From LW23 sp041287705 (GTDB lineage Bacteria; Verrucomicrobiota; Verrucomicrobiia; Methylacidiphilales; UBA1321): a stretch of DNA of 25,438 nucleotides. A program made the position numbers and the translations under genes. Below the pieces are notes generated by a model that worked only from the letters and a program-made list of their open reading frames with translations, was not told where the DNA came from and ran no database searches. The DNA is taken from NCBI GenBank assembly GCA_041287705.1, contig JBGGNE010000009.1:1-25438 (forward strand), read 5' to 3'. This document shows positions 13,018 to 21,354 of this stretch, piece after piece; positions within the stretch are counted from its first letter, which is position 1; the number at the start of each line of letters is the position of its first letter.

Positions 13018-15180
13018 TTAGATAAACCACTGGCTGGCTTCAAAGTCCGGCGTGGGTACGGGGAACTCCAGGGCGCCGCGTTCGGGGTAGCGTTCGCGTT
13101 GGAGGCCCTGTTCGTAGATCTGGACGAAGAAGCTTACCTTGCCGCCCAGGTTCCAGCGCATGTACTTCAGCGGGATGCCGATGATGAGGAACTGGCCGCG
13201 CTCGGCGGTTACTTTGGCGTCTTCGATCACCGTGTATTTTACCGCGTCCGGGCTGTCTTCGTACGTGGCGAGGTAGCTGCCGTCGGGCTGGCGCTTCAGA
13301 TCCACGCGCGAGGCGTAGGGCGTGGTGAACTGCACGCCGACGTGATTAGGCGCGCCGGCCGTATCCAGGCGGATGTAAAAGAGCTCGTTGTTAAAGCCGA
13401 ACAGTAGCTGCTGGCCCATGCGGTCCGCCTGGAACATCGCGGTCTGCTGCTGCAGAATATTGAGCAGGCCCGCGCCCACCCAGTCGTAGTAGTTCTCCAG
13501 ATTGCCCGTCAGCGGCGGGTGAATGTAGCGGTGCGGGTTCGAGTACGAGATCGTCTCGGACGCCAGACAGATCGGCAGGTCCAGATTCGCCGGCGGGTGA
13601 TAGCCCAGGATCCGGTAGACGTTCTGCAAGTGCGTGCGGAAAAGCTCGTCGAACAGGAAGTCGCACTCTGTTGTGAAGTCCGGGCCGTACCACCAGAACC
13701 AGTCGCTGCCTTCGGCGGCGTAGATTTCCCACCAGGCGGCTTCGGACTGCTCCGTGGTCACCGTGCCTTTTGCAATCGTATCGACCAGAAATTTGCGCGT
13801 CTGCCCGATCAGTTCCCAGCCTTTGTTTTCCTCCGGATCGCCGATCCAGATATCGAAGTCGCTGTTGATCCACGAGCCGCTGTGCAGCCGGGTGCACTCC
13901 GCAACGGGCGGGAATTCCGTAAAGTAATCCTTCAGCTTCTTGCTGCGCAGATGATGCCGCTCCGCGATACCCTTGTAGAAGAGCGTCAGGAACTCTTCGC
14001 CGCTGTCGGCAAAGGCTTCCCACGCGTTTTCGCCATCCAGAGCCAGCAGAACGGAGCCGTAGCCCTTTTGCACCACGGTGCTGAGGTGATCCAGATTGTT
14101 CAGCAGATAGTCGGCGCTCTGGCGGGCTTCATTGCGCGCGGCGTTAAAGCCGATGAAGTCCGACAGCGGGCGCTCACGGAAGACCGCGTTGACGTACGAT
14201 TCGCCGTTGCGCATACGCCAGCCCTGAAAGAGCTCCATGTGATCGGCGGCGCGGCTGGCCCATACCGGATCCTTCTCCAGACTGCGGAACAGATTGCCTT
14301 CGTCCGTGCAGAAATACTCGATGCCCGCCTCCTGAAACAGCGGGATGAGCTCGGGCGCCACGGAGCCCTCGCTGGGCCACAGCCCGGTGGCTTTGCGGCC
14401 GAAAACGCGCTCGTGCTGTTCCTGACCCAGACGCAGATGCGCCCGCACGTCGTCCGGCGCGGTAAAGCGCAGCGGCAGGGGGGAATGCGGCTGGCAGCGG
14501 CGCGCGAAGTCGGTGTCGTACACCAGCGGCATGATGGGGTGGAAGTACGGCGTCGTGGTCACTTCGATCTGACCGCGCTCCTGAGCGGCGCGATAATAGC
14601 CGAGCACCGTCTTCAGGATTTCCTTGTGCACGTTCAGCAGGGAAATCTTCTGCTCTTCGGTGAAGTCGCGGCCCTGCTTTTTAAGCTCGGCGATGATGGG
14701 GTAGCGGCGCTCCGCGGAGAAGCCGCACCAGGCGAGGTTGTACCACACCTGCAGATCCCGGAAGTCCTGCTCGGAAAACAGATGCACGGTTTCCGGCATC
14801 GATTTCTCCGTCCAGTCGAAGCCGCGGCGGTTCAGCAGATCCCAGTACCGGGGGTACGGCTTTACGCAGTTTTCCCAGTTGATCTTGAAGAAATTCTCCA
14901 GCACGCGCTTCTTTTCGTCCACGTGGAGCTCGTGGGCGGGTTTGCGGCTCCAGCTCTCCCACAGGTCCAGCACCTTATCGTAGGCCAGTTCCTCGATCTG
15001 CCGTACCAGCACGGGCGTGAAGTTGAAATTCACCCGCACCTCCGGCACTTTATCCAGCAGGTCGATCATGTCCAGGTAGCCTTTCACGGAGTGCAGGCGA
15101 ACCCAGGGCATCAGAGCCGTTTTCGTCAGAGGATTGACGTAATACGGCTGGTGCATGTGCCAGAGAATGAGGACGTTCAT
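13018..15180 (-). CDS. Glycoside hydrolase family 57 protein (alpha-amylase/alpha-mannosidase type)
   Basis: GH57 enzymes act on alpha-glucans such as starch, glycogen or maltodextrins through a retaining mechanism in an incomplete TIM barrel. Conserved regions are visible: HMHQPYY (residues 8-14), TTTPYFHPIMPL (208-219), GLWPSEGSVAPE (266-277, with E271 the likely nucleophile), and ALDGENAWE (380-388, with D382 the likely acid/base). The 720-aa size fits the COG1449-like branch, with a C-terminal beta-rich domain. There is no signal peptide, so it probably acts in the cytosol on glycogen or imported oligosaccharides. It lies 128 bases downstream of galT on the same strand and may share a transcript. 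Exact substrate is not readable from sequence. Confidence 0.9.
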   Translation of the reverse strand: MNVLILWHMHQPYYVNPLTKTALMPWVRLHSVKGYLDMIDLLDKVPEVRVNFNFTPVLVRQIEELAYDKVLDLWESWSRKPAHELHVDEKKRVLENFFKINWENCVKPYPRYWDLLNRRGFDWTEKSMPETVHLFSEQDFRDLQVWYNLAWCGFSAERRYPIIAELKKQGRDFTEEQKISLLNVHKEILKTVLGYYRAAQERGQIEVTTTPYFHPIMPLVYDTDFARRCQPHSPLPLRFTAPDDVRAHLRLGQEQHERVFGRKATGLWPSEGSVAPELIPLFQEAGIEYFCTDEGNLFRSLEKDPVWASRAADHMELFQGWRMRNGESYVNAVFRERPLSDFIGFNAARNEARQSADYLLNNLDHLSTVVQKGYGSVLLALDGENAWEAFADSGEEFLTLFYKGIAERHHLRSKKLKDYFTEFPPVAECTRLHSGSWINSDFDIWIGDPEENKGWELIGQTRKFLVDTIAKGTVTTEQSEAAWWEIYAAEGSDWFWWYGPDFTTECDFLFDELFRTHLQNVYRILGYHPPANLDLPICLASETISYSNPHRYIHPPLTGNLENYYDWVGAGLLNILQQQTAMFQADRMGQQLLFGFNNELFYIRLDTAGAPNHVGVQFTTPYASRVDLKRQPDGSYLATYEDSPDAVKYTVIEDAKVTAERGQFLIIGIPLKYMRWNLGGKVSFFVQIYEQGLQRERYPERGALEFPVPTPDFEASQWFI

Positions 15181-15229
15181 GCGAGAAAATGTTGTGGCGG
15201 AAAGGAGTGTGTGGAGAAAATGTTAAGAA

Positions 15230-15279
15230 GCCGGGACGGACCGCTTTGGTGTCAGCGGCAAAGCCCGGCGTCACGCGGG
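15230..15279 (-). repeat. Possible degenerate copy G of the intergenic repeat
   Basis: Read on the minus strand, shortly after galT, the sequence GCGTGACGCCGG matches copy B (GCCTGACGCCGG) at 11 of 12 bases. The same stretch builds a two-part hairpin: GCCGGG (15230-15235) with CCCGGC (15264-15269), and CCGCT (15241-15245) with AGCGG (15254-15258), separated by a 5/5 internal loop. A separate small hairpin, GGCAAC-CGGAT-GTTGCC (15280-15296), sits between it and the galT stop. Confidence 0.4.
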
Positions 15280-15308
15280 GGCAACCGGATGTTGCCTCCT
15301 GTCACCGA

Positions 15309-16325
15309 TCAGAGCCGGATTTGCCGCAAATATTGTGCCGCTTCTTCAGGCAATGTTGTATTGATGAAGAAACCGGTGCCAAATTCAAACCCGGCAATAC
15401 CTGTCAGGCGCGGCAGAATCTCAATGTGCCAGCGGAAATCAAAGTCGATGGTCGACCAGTAATTCTTGCGCGGGCGCCGCACAGGGGCCGTGTAAACGAT
15501 CATGTTGTAGTTCGGCGTGCCCAGCGCGATCTTCAGGCGGCTCAGCGCGTTCTTCACCGCATCGGCCAGCAGCACCATTTCGTGGCCGTCGACAGTATGG
15601 AAGTCCGGCGATTGCCGGCGCGGGAAGATGGAAAGCTCAAAGGGGAAGCGGCTTGCGAAGGGACAGAACACCACGAATCCCTGGTTCTCGTACACGATGC
15701 GCTCCTTCGCCTTTACTTCGTTGCGAAGGATATCCTCAAAGATATTGCGATCCTTCTCCTCAAAGTAGTTCAGCGAGATCTGCAGCTTGTCCTTGATGTG
15801 CATGGGCACCACCGGCAGCGCCATCAGCTGCGAGTGCGCGTGCGAGACGGAGGCGCCGGCCTGCGGTCCCACGTTCTTGAACATGAGAAGGTAGTGAAAG
15901 CGCGAGTCTTTCATCAGATCCAGCATGCGCGTGCGGTAGGCCTGAAACACGTCCGCCACGCCTTCCAGCGTCTGATCTTCCAGCGCCATCTTGGGGTCCG
16001 GCGTCTCGATGATGACTTCATGCGCGCCGATGCCGTTCAGCCGGTCGTAAAAGCCCACTGCTTCGGGGTTAAGCTCGCCTTCGATACGCAGTGCCGGGTA
16101 GCGGTTCGGAACCACGCGCACCCGCCAGCCGGGAGTATTAGGCGCGGAGCCGTGGGGGCGTACGGCATAGACTTCGCCGGGCGTCAGGCGTTCGTTGCCG
16201 GCGGAGAACGCGTCTACCTTCGGCAGAGGCAGTTCCGGCCCTTCGAAATCGATGGGGCGCTGCTTTCGTTCCGGGGCGAAGACGACCCAGCGTCCAACAA
16301 GAGGGTCTTTACGGAGTTCGGGCAT
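15309..16325 (-). CDS. galT: Galactose-1-phosphate uridylyltransferase (GalT/HIT superfamily)
   Basis: GalT exchanges UMP between UDP-glucose and galactose-1-phosphate in the Leloir pathway. The 338-aa protein has the family start ELRKDPLVGRWVVFAPER, VRVVPNRYPAL, GAHEVIIETP (H102) and the active-site motif SHAHSQ (H162, H164 the likely nucleophile, Q166). The usual zinc motif CPFCPGNE is replaced by DAFSAGNE (residues 38-45), so both zinc cysteines are missing. Related ADP-glucose phosphorylases have the same fold, and the adjacent alpha-glucan hydrolase makes that activity worth considering. The 452 bases upstream contain no gene but a strong hairpin that could attenuate transcription. Confidence 0.9.
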   Translation of the reverse strand: MPELRKDPLVGRWVVFAPERKQRPIDFEGPELPLPKVDAFSAGNERLTPGEVYAVRPHGSAPNTPGWRVRVVPNRYPALRIEGELNPEAVGFYDRLNGIGAHEVIIETPDPKMALEDQTLEGVADVFQAYRTRMLDLMKDSRFHYLLMFKNVGPQAGASVSHAHSQLMALPVVPMHIKDKLQISLNYFEEKDRNIFEDILRNEVKAKERIVYENQGFVVFCPFASRFPFELSIFPRRQSPDFHTVDGHEMVLLADAVKNALSRLKIALGTPNYNMIVYTAPVRRPRKNYWSTIDFDFRWHIEILPRLTGIAGFEFGTGFFINTTLPEEAAQYLRQIRL

Positions 16326-16777
16326 GGAGAAAAAATGGGCAAAGAGGAGAGCCGGCGCGGTGGAGGGGAAAAGAATGCCGCAGGGGAAGTGCCGTGGGCC
16401 GGCATTTTTTGTGGAGGAAAAGTGCCCGGAAGGGAAGCACGAAGATGCTGCAGGGCCACGAAACTTTTGAACCTGCGGGTAATGACTTGGAATGTAATAA
16501 ATGCGCTTACGCTGAACGCCTTGTCTTGTTTGCCGCTGATCATTGCATTTTGATGAACTCCGCTGCCGACTTCATAAACGAAGTTTTCAGAGTTAATGAT
16601 AAAACGAGAAAAACCTCTATATACATACAGATGTGATTACGTAAAGATACAGGGAGCGGGATGGATCTGCGCAGAATGAACCAGTGTGTAACGCAGGCAT
16701 GACGCATTCCTTTCCCTGTCTGCAGCAAGAAAACAGGGCATAAGTGGAAGCTGCCGCTTGCTCCTCTGCATCAGCTC
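16326..16777. other. Gene-free divergent region between galT and sppA
   Basis: This 452-base stretch separates divergent genes and should hold both promoters. The galT side has a purine-rich tract and a terminator-like hairpin. The middle (about 16490-16640) is AT-rich. Next to sppA, CCCTGT (16714-16719) can pair with ACAGGG (16733-16738). I see no convincing -35/-10 pair and no coding frame with protein-like composition. Confidence 0.5.
16374..16410. terminator. Terminator-like hairpin upstream of galT
   Basis: AATGCCG (16374-16380) pairs with CGGCATT (16400-16406) over a 19-nt loop. Six T residues follow on the plus strand (16405-16410); on the minus strand the stem is followed by CTTTT. 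It can therefore act in both directions. For galT it lies about 50 bases before the start codon, as a leader attenuator would. No plus-strand gene ends here. Confidence 0.55.
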
Positions 16778-17944
16778 ATGTACGATAGTGCACACATGAG
16801 CTCGGATAACCCCTTTTCGCCTAACCCCGCGAATCCCACGCCGCCCACACCTCCTCCGGCTCCCGCCTATTATCCGGCGCCGCCTCCCCCAGGCACCCCC
16901 ATTTACGTCACGGCACCAGCGCCGTCCTCCAGCTCGGCCCGCACCTGGATCTTCTACATCATCGGCGGCATCCTCTGCGTCGCCCTGGCGTTCAGCATGT
17001 TCGGTAACCTGATCCTCTTCAGCGCTCTGGGCAAATCCTCTCAGACCAGCGAAACGCAGGACGGCATTGAGTTCAAGGCCGTGCAGGGCTCCATCTGGGA
17101 TGATGAGTGGATCGCTGTTATCGAGCTCAGCGGCATGATCACGAGCTCCACGGACATGGTGGATGATTACGCCAAGAAGATTCGCGCGGCCGGCAAGAAC
17201 AGGAAAGTCAAGGCTATCGTCGTCCGCATTAATTCGCCCGGCGGCGAAGTCTACGCCAGCGATGTGCTGTACAACGAGACCCGCAAGATCCGCGACGAAA
17301 TCAAGAAGCCCGTCGTGATCTACATGGAAACGATGGCGACCTCCGGCGGCTACTACATGGCCATGGGCGGCAGCTATATTATCGCCAACGATGTTACCCT
17401 TACAGCCAGCATCGGCGTCATCATGCAGTCCTATAACGCTCAGGGACTTATGGAGCTGGCCAAGATCAAGCCTGTTACGTTTAAATCCGGCAAGATGAAG
17501 GATATGCTCAGCATGTTCCGCGACATGACGGAGGAGGAAAGGGCGTATATTCAGGCGCTGATTGATGAGACATACGGCAAGTTCGTCGGTATTGTTGCCA
17601 AGGAACGCAAGATTGAAGAGAAAGTACTGCGCGAAGGCATTGCCGACGGACGCGTTGTCAGCGGCAAGGTCGCTCTGGACAACAAGCTTGTCGATAAGCT
17701 CGGCTATGTGGAGGACGCCTATACCCAGGCCCGCACCATGTCGAGGGCCAGCAATACGTGCGCCATCGTTCAGGTCAACAAAGTCGGCAGCCTGGCCCAG
17801 CTCTTCGGTTCGCTGGCCGATTCCAAGACCAAACCCGCCGGCGCCAACACCACCGTCAAGCTGCAGATCGGGCCGGAATCCCTCCAGCTTCAGGCCGGCC
17901 AGCTCTATTACCTCAGCAGTCACCTCCTCCTGGGCCAGCCGTGA
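16778..17944 (+). CDS. sppA: Signal peptide peptidase SppA-type serine protease
   Basis: SppA-type enzymes cut signal peptides and other peptides in or near the membrane with a Ser/Lys dyad. The protein has a Pro-rich cytosolic N-terminus (residues 11-50), one transmembrane helix (about 57-82), then the protease fold: RINSPGGEVYAS (150-161), ETMATSGGYYMAM (S189 the likely nucleophile), TASIGVIMQ, and TFKSGKMKDM (K241 the likely general base). It is 388 aa, close to the short, single-domain form found in Bacillus rather than the 618-aa duplicated E. coli form. Met7 (16796) is an alternative start. Its stop overlaps the GTG start of the next protease gene, which implies translational coupling. 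Confidence 0.92.
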   Translation: MYDSAHMSSDNPFSPNPANPTPPTPPPAPAYYPAPPPPGTPIYVTAPAPSSSSARTWIFYIIGGILCVALAFSMFGNLILFSALGKSSQTSETQDGIEFKAVQGSIWDDEWIAVIELSGMITSSTDMVDDYAKKIRAAGKNRKVKAIVVRINSPGGEVYASDVLYNETRKIRDEIKKPVVIYMETMATSGGYYMAMGGSYIIANDVTLTASIGVIMQSYNAQGLMELAKIKPVTFKSGKMKDMLSMFRDMTEEERAYIQALIDETYGKFVGIVAKERKIEEKVLREGIADGRVVSGKVALDNKLVDKLGYVEDAYTQARTMSRASNTCAIVQVNKVGSLAQLFGSLADSKTKPAGANTTVKLQIGPESLQLQAGQLYYLSSHLLLGQP

Positions 17945-18984
17945 CCTTTGAGCCCGGTGTGTCCGGCATTCTCTCCAGCCTGGCGCTGGTCCCCGCATGG
18001 CAGAGCCTGATCGCGGCGACCGGCGTCCCGTCCACCAACCTGCCGGCTCTGCCTGCGGAGGCCCTGCCGGGCGGCGTCCCCGCGAAGGAGCATATCATCG
18101 AGCTCCAGACGGACCTGCCCCTGTCGATGCAGATCGTGCTGATCGGGCTCAGCTTCGCCAGCATTATCTGCTTCTGCGCCCTGCTGCGCCTCGTTGTCCT
18201 GCAGTTGATGAACCACGGTTTCTCCCCCTGGAACCACGTACTGCCGCTTCATCGCCTCGATTCCACATCAGGCTACATCCTTATGTTCTTTGGGCTGATG
18301 TACCTGCATCCGCTCTTCCTGGGCCTGCCCGCCGCTGTTGCACTACTGTCGATGGCTCTGGACGGCGAGGACTCCGCGCGCTTTGGTTTGCGGCGCATCA
18401 GCCTGCTTAAAACGCTCTGGACCGGCCTCTGGCTCTGTCTGGCGCTCATGCCTGTCATGTCCGCGGTCGTCTGGTGCCAGACACTCTTCTTTCAGTACTT
18501 CCATATTACCATTATGGATCAGGAACCGGTCACCCGGCTGAAGGATGCGCCCATCTCGTACGTCCTCTTTACGCTCGTCCCGGTCGTCATCATTGTCGCG
18601 CCGGTATTAGAGGAATTTCTCTTTCGCGGTCTTATCCACCCGGTGATCAAATTCCGCTTTAAGCTCGGCTGGTTCCTCTACATCCGGCCCTTGTTTCACC
18701 GCATTCCTTTTCTGCACCGCAACGTCCTGCCGCTCTTTCCGTTTCCCGCCCGCATTGCCGGTACTCTGGCGGCTACCTTCTTAACGTCGGTCTTCTTCGC
18801 CCTTATTCACGATAATCTTAACGCCTTCCTGCCTCTCTTTGTGCTCGGGATTGCGTTAAGCCTTGTCTACGAGTACACCGGCTCCATCGGCGCCTCCATT
18901 GCCCTGCACGCGGTATTTAACGGCTGCAGCACCGTCCAGGTCATCCTCCTGCGAGCGCTGAAGGAATTCGGGATGCTGCATTAA
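17941..18984 (+). CDS. CPBP-family intramembrane metalloprotease
   Basis: CPBP (Abi/CAAX) proteases cut substrates inside the membrane with a metal held by conserved Glu and His. Motif 1 is APVLEEFLFRG, motif 2 is FFALIHDN and motif 3 is LHAVFNG, the expected EExxxR, FxxxH and HxxxN set. The protein is 347 aa with about seven or eight hydrophobic segments. The start is the GTG at 17941, which shares bases with the TGA stop of sppA (GTGA). An ATG 183 bases earlier in the same frame would translate sppA sequence out of frame into Arg/Pro/Gln-rich nonsense, so I reject it. Coupled translation suggests that the two membrane proteases act together. The natural substrate is unknown. Confidence 0.9.
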   Translation: MTFEPGVSGILSSLALVPAWQSLIAATGVPSTNLPALPAEALPGGVPAKEHIIELQTDLPLSMQIVLIGLSFASIICFCALLRLVVLQLMNHGFSPWNHVLPLHRLDSTSGYILMFFGLMYLHPLFLGLPAAVALLSMALDGEDSARFGLRRISLLKTLWTGLWLCLALMPVMSAVVWCQTLFFQYFHITIMDQEPVTRLKDAPISYVLFTLVPVVIIVAPVLEEFLFRGLIHPVIKFRFKLGWFLYIRPLFHRIPFLHRNVLPLFPFPARIAGTLAATFLTSVFFALIHDNLNAFLPLFVLGIALSLVYEYTGSIGASIALHAVFNGCSTVQVILLRALKEFGMLH

Positions 18985-19050
18985 GCTGCGTGGCGTCCGT
19001 GGTCCAAGGAAAGCGAGCGCCCGTCCGAAGCGCCGAATGTGCGAAAATGA

Positions 19051-19066
19051 CATAGCCCAGGCTATG
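19051..19066. promoter_or_regulatory. Perfect 16-base palindrome in the sod upstream region
   Basis: CATAGCCCAGGCTATG: seven bases, a CA spacer, then the exact complement. The 2-base centre is too small for a good RNA hairpin, so a dimeric DNA-binding protein site is more natural. It lies about 40 bases before a candidate promoter of the superoxide dismutase gene, but could instead relate to the end of the preceding protease gene. Confidence 0.35.
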
Positions 19067-19106
19067 CAAGGCGCCTGAAGCATTAGCCTGCCGATTTCAG
19101 CCGGGT

Positions 19107-19134
19107 TTGACCTCCGGCACCTCGGGTGTATCTT
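19107..19134 (+). promoter_or_regulatory. Candidate promoter for the superoxide dismutase gene
   Basis: TTGACC (19107-19112) and TATCTT (19129-19134) are 16 bases apart and match the housekeeping -35 and -10 consensus at 5 and 4 of 6 positions. The resulting leader is about 105 nt and contains CTATTT (19182-19187) pairing with AAATAG (19194-19199). Confidence 0.35.
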
Positions 19135-19246
19135 AAAATGGCCGTCTGTGCGGAGAATTCGCATGCGGTCATCCTGATAATCTATTTAGTTTTAAATAGA
19201 ACGTTATCCATCCTACTTATTCCCTTAAATAAAGACAGGCGTTACC

Positions 19247-19993
19247 ATGAATAGACGTGACCTTCTTCGCTCGGCTGTACTCGCTGCTGGTGCAGTTACT
19301 ATGGGCTCCACAGTTTCAAACACCATGTTCGCTCCCGCCAGCGCGGTGGCCGGCACGACACCGGCGGCCTCCACGGGCGGCGTCTTTACTCTGCCCTCTC
19401 TTGGCTACGCCTTCGATGCGCTTGAGCCTTATATCGATGCGCAGACCATGGAAATCCATTACAGCAAGCATCACGCCGCCTACGTGGAGGCTCTGAACAA
19501 AGTTGCCGCAACCAACCCCACGGTAGCTTCCCGCACAGCCGAAGAGCTGCTGAAGGACCTTTCCTCGGTACCCGAAGATGTGCGCACCAAGGTACGCAAC
19601 AACGCTGGCGGTCACGTCAACCACAGCTTCTTCTGGCTAAGCCTCAAGAAGGGGGATGCACCCAAATCCGGCGGCGAGCTAGCCAAGGCTATCGCCAGGA
19701 AGTGGGGCGATCAGGCGTCCTTCTACGAAAAGTTTTCCACGGCTGCCCTGGATACGTTTGGCAGCGGCTGGGCCTGGCTCAGCGTTACGCCGGCCAAGGA
19801 GCTGGTTATCGAGAGCACGCCCAATCAGGACAACCCCATCATGCACGCCAACAAGCCCCTGCTGGGCATCGACGTCTGGGAGCACGCCTACTACCTCAAG
19901 CATCAGAACAAGCGCAAGGATTACGTCGCGGCCTTTGCCAACGTCATCAACTGGGACGTTGTCGACAAGCGTTACGACGAAGCCGTCAGCTGA
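19247..19993 (+). CDS. Superoxide dismutase, Mn-type, with Tat signal
   Basis: Converts superoxide to oxygen and hydrogen peroxide. Metal ligands are all present: H71 (in MEIHYSKHH), H126 (in GGHVNHSFFW), D209 and H213 (in GIDVWEHAYYL). The GGH pattern before the second ligand and Q194 in TPNQDNP point to a manganese rather than iron enzyme. About 45 residues precede the normal SOD start. They begin NRRDLLRSAV, a twin-arginine motif followed by a hydrophobic stretch and Ala-rich cleavage region, so the folded enzyme is probably exported to the periplasm by Tat. The protein is 248 aa; cytosolic Mn-SODs have about 205. It is a single-gene unit, convergent with the next gene across a very stable hairpin. 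Confidence 0.95.
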   Translation: MNRRDLLRSAVLAAGAVTMGSTVSNTMFAPASAVAGTTPAASTGGVFTLPSLGYAFDALEPYIDAQTMEIHYSKHHAAYVEALNKVAATNPTVASRTAEELLKDLSSVPEDVRTKVRNNAGGHVNHSFFWLSLKKGDAPKSGGELAKAIARKWGDQASFYEKFSTAALDTFGSGWAWLSVTPAKELVIESTPNQDNPIMHANKPLLGIDVWEHAYYLKHQNKRKDYVAAFANVINWDVVDKRYDEAVS

Positions 19994-20021
19994 CGAATCC
20001 GCGTCTGCCAATGCATCCGCA

Positions 20022-20060
20022 TTCCCGGCATCGCCTCCACGGCGGAGGAGATGCCGGGAA
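20022..20060. terminator. Very stable hairpin between convergent genes
   Basis: TTCCCGGCATC (20022-20032) pairs perfectly with GATGCCGGGAA (20050-20060). After one G/A mismatch, CCTCC (20034-20038) pairs with GGAGG (20044-20048) around a 5-nt loop. It lies midway between two convergent stop codons, so it probably ends transcripts from both sides even though no long T-run is present. Confidence 0.65.
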
Positions 20061-20063
20061 AAG

Positions 20064-21308
20064 CTATTCGGCGATCAGCACGGCCTTCAGAAGACCTTTT
20101 TCGTCGCGTCCTTCCGCCACCATGGCCGCGTTGGCATGAAGCAGGACGCCATGCGGGACCAGTATGATTTCATTGTCCCCGAGCTTGTCGCAGAGCCAGG
20201 AATACCAGCGGCCTAAACCCTGGAAACCAGCGGGTATCACGAAACCGGGGGGCACAAGACGGTCATCGGCATAATGCGCGTGATCAAAGAAACCTGCAGT
20301 CCCGCTGTCGCCTCCAATGTTGGTCATTTGCACGTCCCATTTCAGTTTGGCCAGCCGGGCCATTTCCTGCTCCTCGGTGAGTTGTGCGGCCGAAAGATTG
20401 CGATGCATAATGAGAACCTGGCCGTTCTCGCGGGTGTCGTCCTCATAGCGGCTGTTATCGAAGCGGTGGTAGACTTCCCAGTCACCGGGAGTAACGGCAT
20501 CGATCACGTGTTTTGAGGTAACAACAAGAGGCAGATCGGTGAGAGGATCCGCAGTCACCACTTTGGGTGACATTACCTCAATATGGCCGACTTTCGTCAG
20601 GCTGCCCAGAGACGGGACCGGACGCATGGGGATAGCCTGCGCTATCGGGTAATTCAGCGCTTTGTCGCGCCGCAGTTCGATCACGATTTCCGGGTTCGTC
20701 GCCATTTGATCCGGATCTTCCGTGCGGCAATAATATCCGGGTGCCATTACAAAGACTTGCGCCCAGTCGCCGTTGGTAAGAGTAAGCGGAGTCTCCGCTG
20801 AGGCCGATCCCGGAATCCACGGGGAGAAAGCAGCATAACCATCCTCTGCCGTAAAAAGACTGTGAGGCGTCGTGTAAACTGCCTTGGGTTGAGGACAATA
20901 AATCAGCCAGACCTGAGCGCCCTTGATCGGTTTCTTGCTCACCTTATCCACCACTTTGATCTTAAGCGCGGGTGAGGAGGCGGCAGAGGAACTCGCAGAA
21001 TCCTTCGGCAAGGCTGGTGGCGGCGGGGGCGCGACCGGCGTGTTGGAAGCCGATGGCTGAGCAGATGCAGTAGCCTGTGGTGCCGGGGCTGCATCTGTAG
21101 ATGAAGGCGCCGACGAAGCGATCACCTTCGGCTGAGGTCGAGACTGAGATTGCGATTGTGACTGAGACAGAGAATTATCCGGCAAGGATAGCTGGATAAA
21201 CCCCCATTTGGCCACCAGACACAGCATAACCACCCCTGCACAAATCAACAGGAAGCGCAGTAGCCGATTAACCGGACTTGCTGCTTCAGAATGCTGCGTG
21301 TCATTCAT
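20064..21308 (-). CDS. Membrane-anchored protein of unknown function with Ser-Gln repeat linker
   Basis: A 414-aa protein with an N-terminal transmembrane anchor (about residues 16-38), then SQSQSQSQS (48-56) and a long Ala/Pro/Ser linker to about residue 113. A beta-rich domain follows (about 114-190, LKIKVVDKVSKKPIKGAQVW), which looks like the carboxypeptidase-regulatory-like or CNA-B fold used in extracellular proteins. The remaining 220 residues are not recognised. It is probably periplasmic, tethered to the inner membrane. The start ATG follows a hairpin whose 3' arm contains the GGAG ribosome binding site, so its translation may be structure-controlled. It is the last gene of a five-gene minus-strand run. 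Confidence 0.75.
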   Translation of the reverse strand: MNDTQHSEAASPVNRLLRFLLICAGVVMLCLVAKWGFIQLSLPDNSLSQSQSQSQSRPQPKVIASSAPSSTDAAPAPQATASAQPSASNTPVAPPPPPALPKDSASSSAASSPALKIKVVDKVSKKPIKGAQVWLIYCPQPKAVYTTPHSLFTAEDGYAAFSPWIPGSASAETPLTLTNGDWAQVFVMAPGYYCRTEDPDQMATNPEIVIELRRDKALNYPIAQAIPMRPVPSLGSLTKVGHIEVMSPKVVTADPLTDLPLVVTSKHVIDAVTPGDWEVYHRFDNSRYEDDTRENGQVLIMHRNLSAAQLTEEQEMARLAKLKWDVQMTNIGGDSGTAGFFDHAHYADDRLVPPGFVIPAGFQGLGRWYSWLCDKLGDNEIILVPHGVLLHANAAMVAEGRDEKGLLKAVLIAE

Positions 21309-21310
21309 AT

Positions 21311-21339
21311 GTGCTCCACATTAGGACAATGTAGAGCAC
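21311..21339 (-). promoter_or_regulatory. Hairpin covering the ribosome binding site
   Basis: GTGCTC (21311-21316) pairs with GAGCAC (21334-21339); after a C/A mismatch, ACATT (21318-21322) pairs with AATGT (21328-21332) around a 5-nt loop. In the minus-strand mRNA, the 3' arm contains GGAG (21314-21317), five bases before the ATG of the membrane-anchored protein gene. Pairing would hide the binding site, so this could work as an RNA thermometer or a switch. Confidence 0.55.
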
Positions 21340-21354
21340 GCTTTCAACTGCGGA

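Noticed and set aside
13519..16553. Two long plus-strand open frames (647 and 454 codons) across the GH57 and galT genes
   Set aside because: Their composition (Arg, Gln, Val, His) fits shadows in a GC-rich region, while the minus-strand genes show full catalytic motifs.
17758..17940. An earlier ATG start for the CPBP protease gene
   Set aside because: It would read sppA sequence in another frame as Arg/Pro/Gln-rich residues; the GTG overlapping the sppA stop gives a normal N-terminus.
16637..17998. Open frame of 453 codons antisense to sppA
   Set aside because: It is a shadow; sppA has complete active-site motifs on the plus strand.
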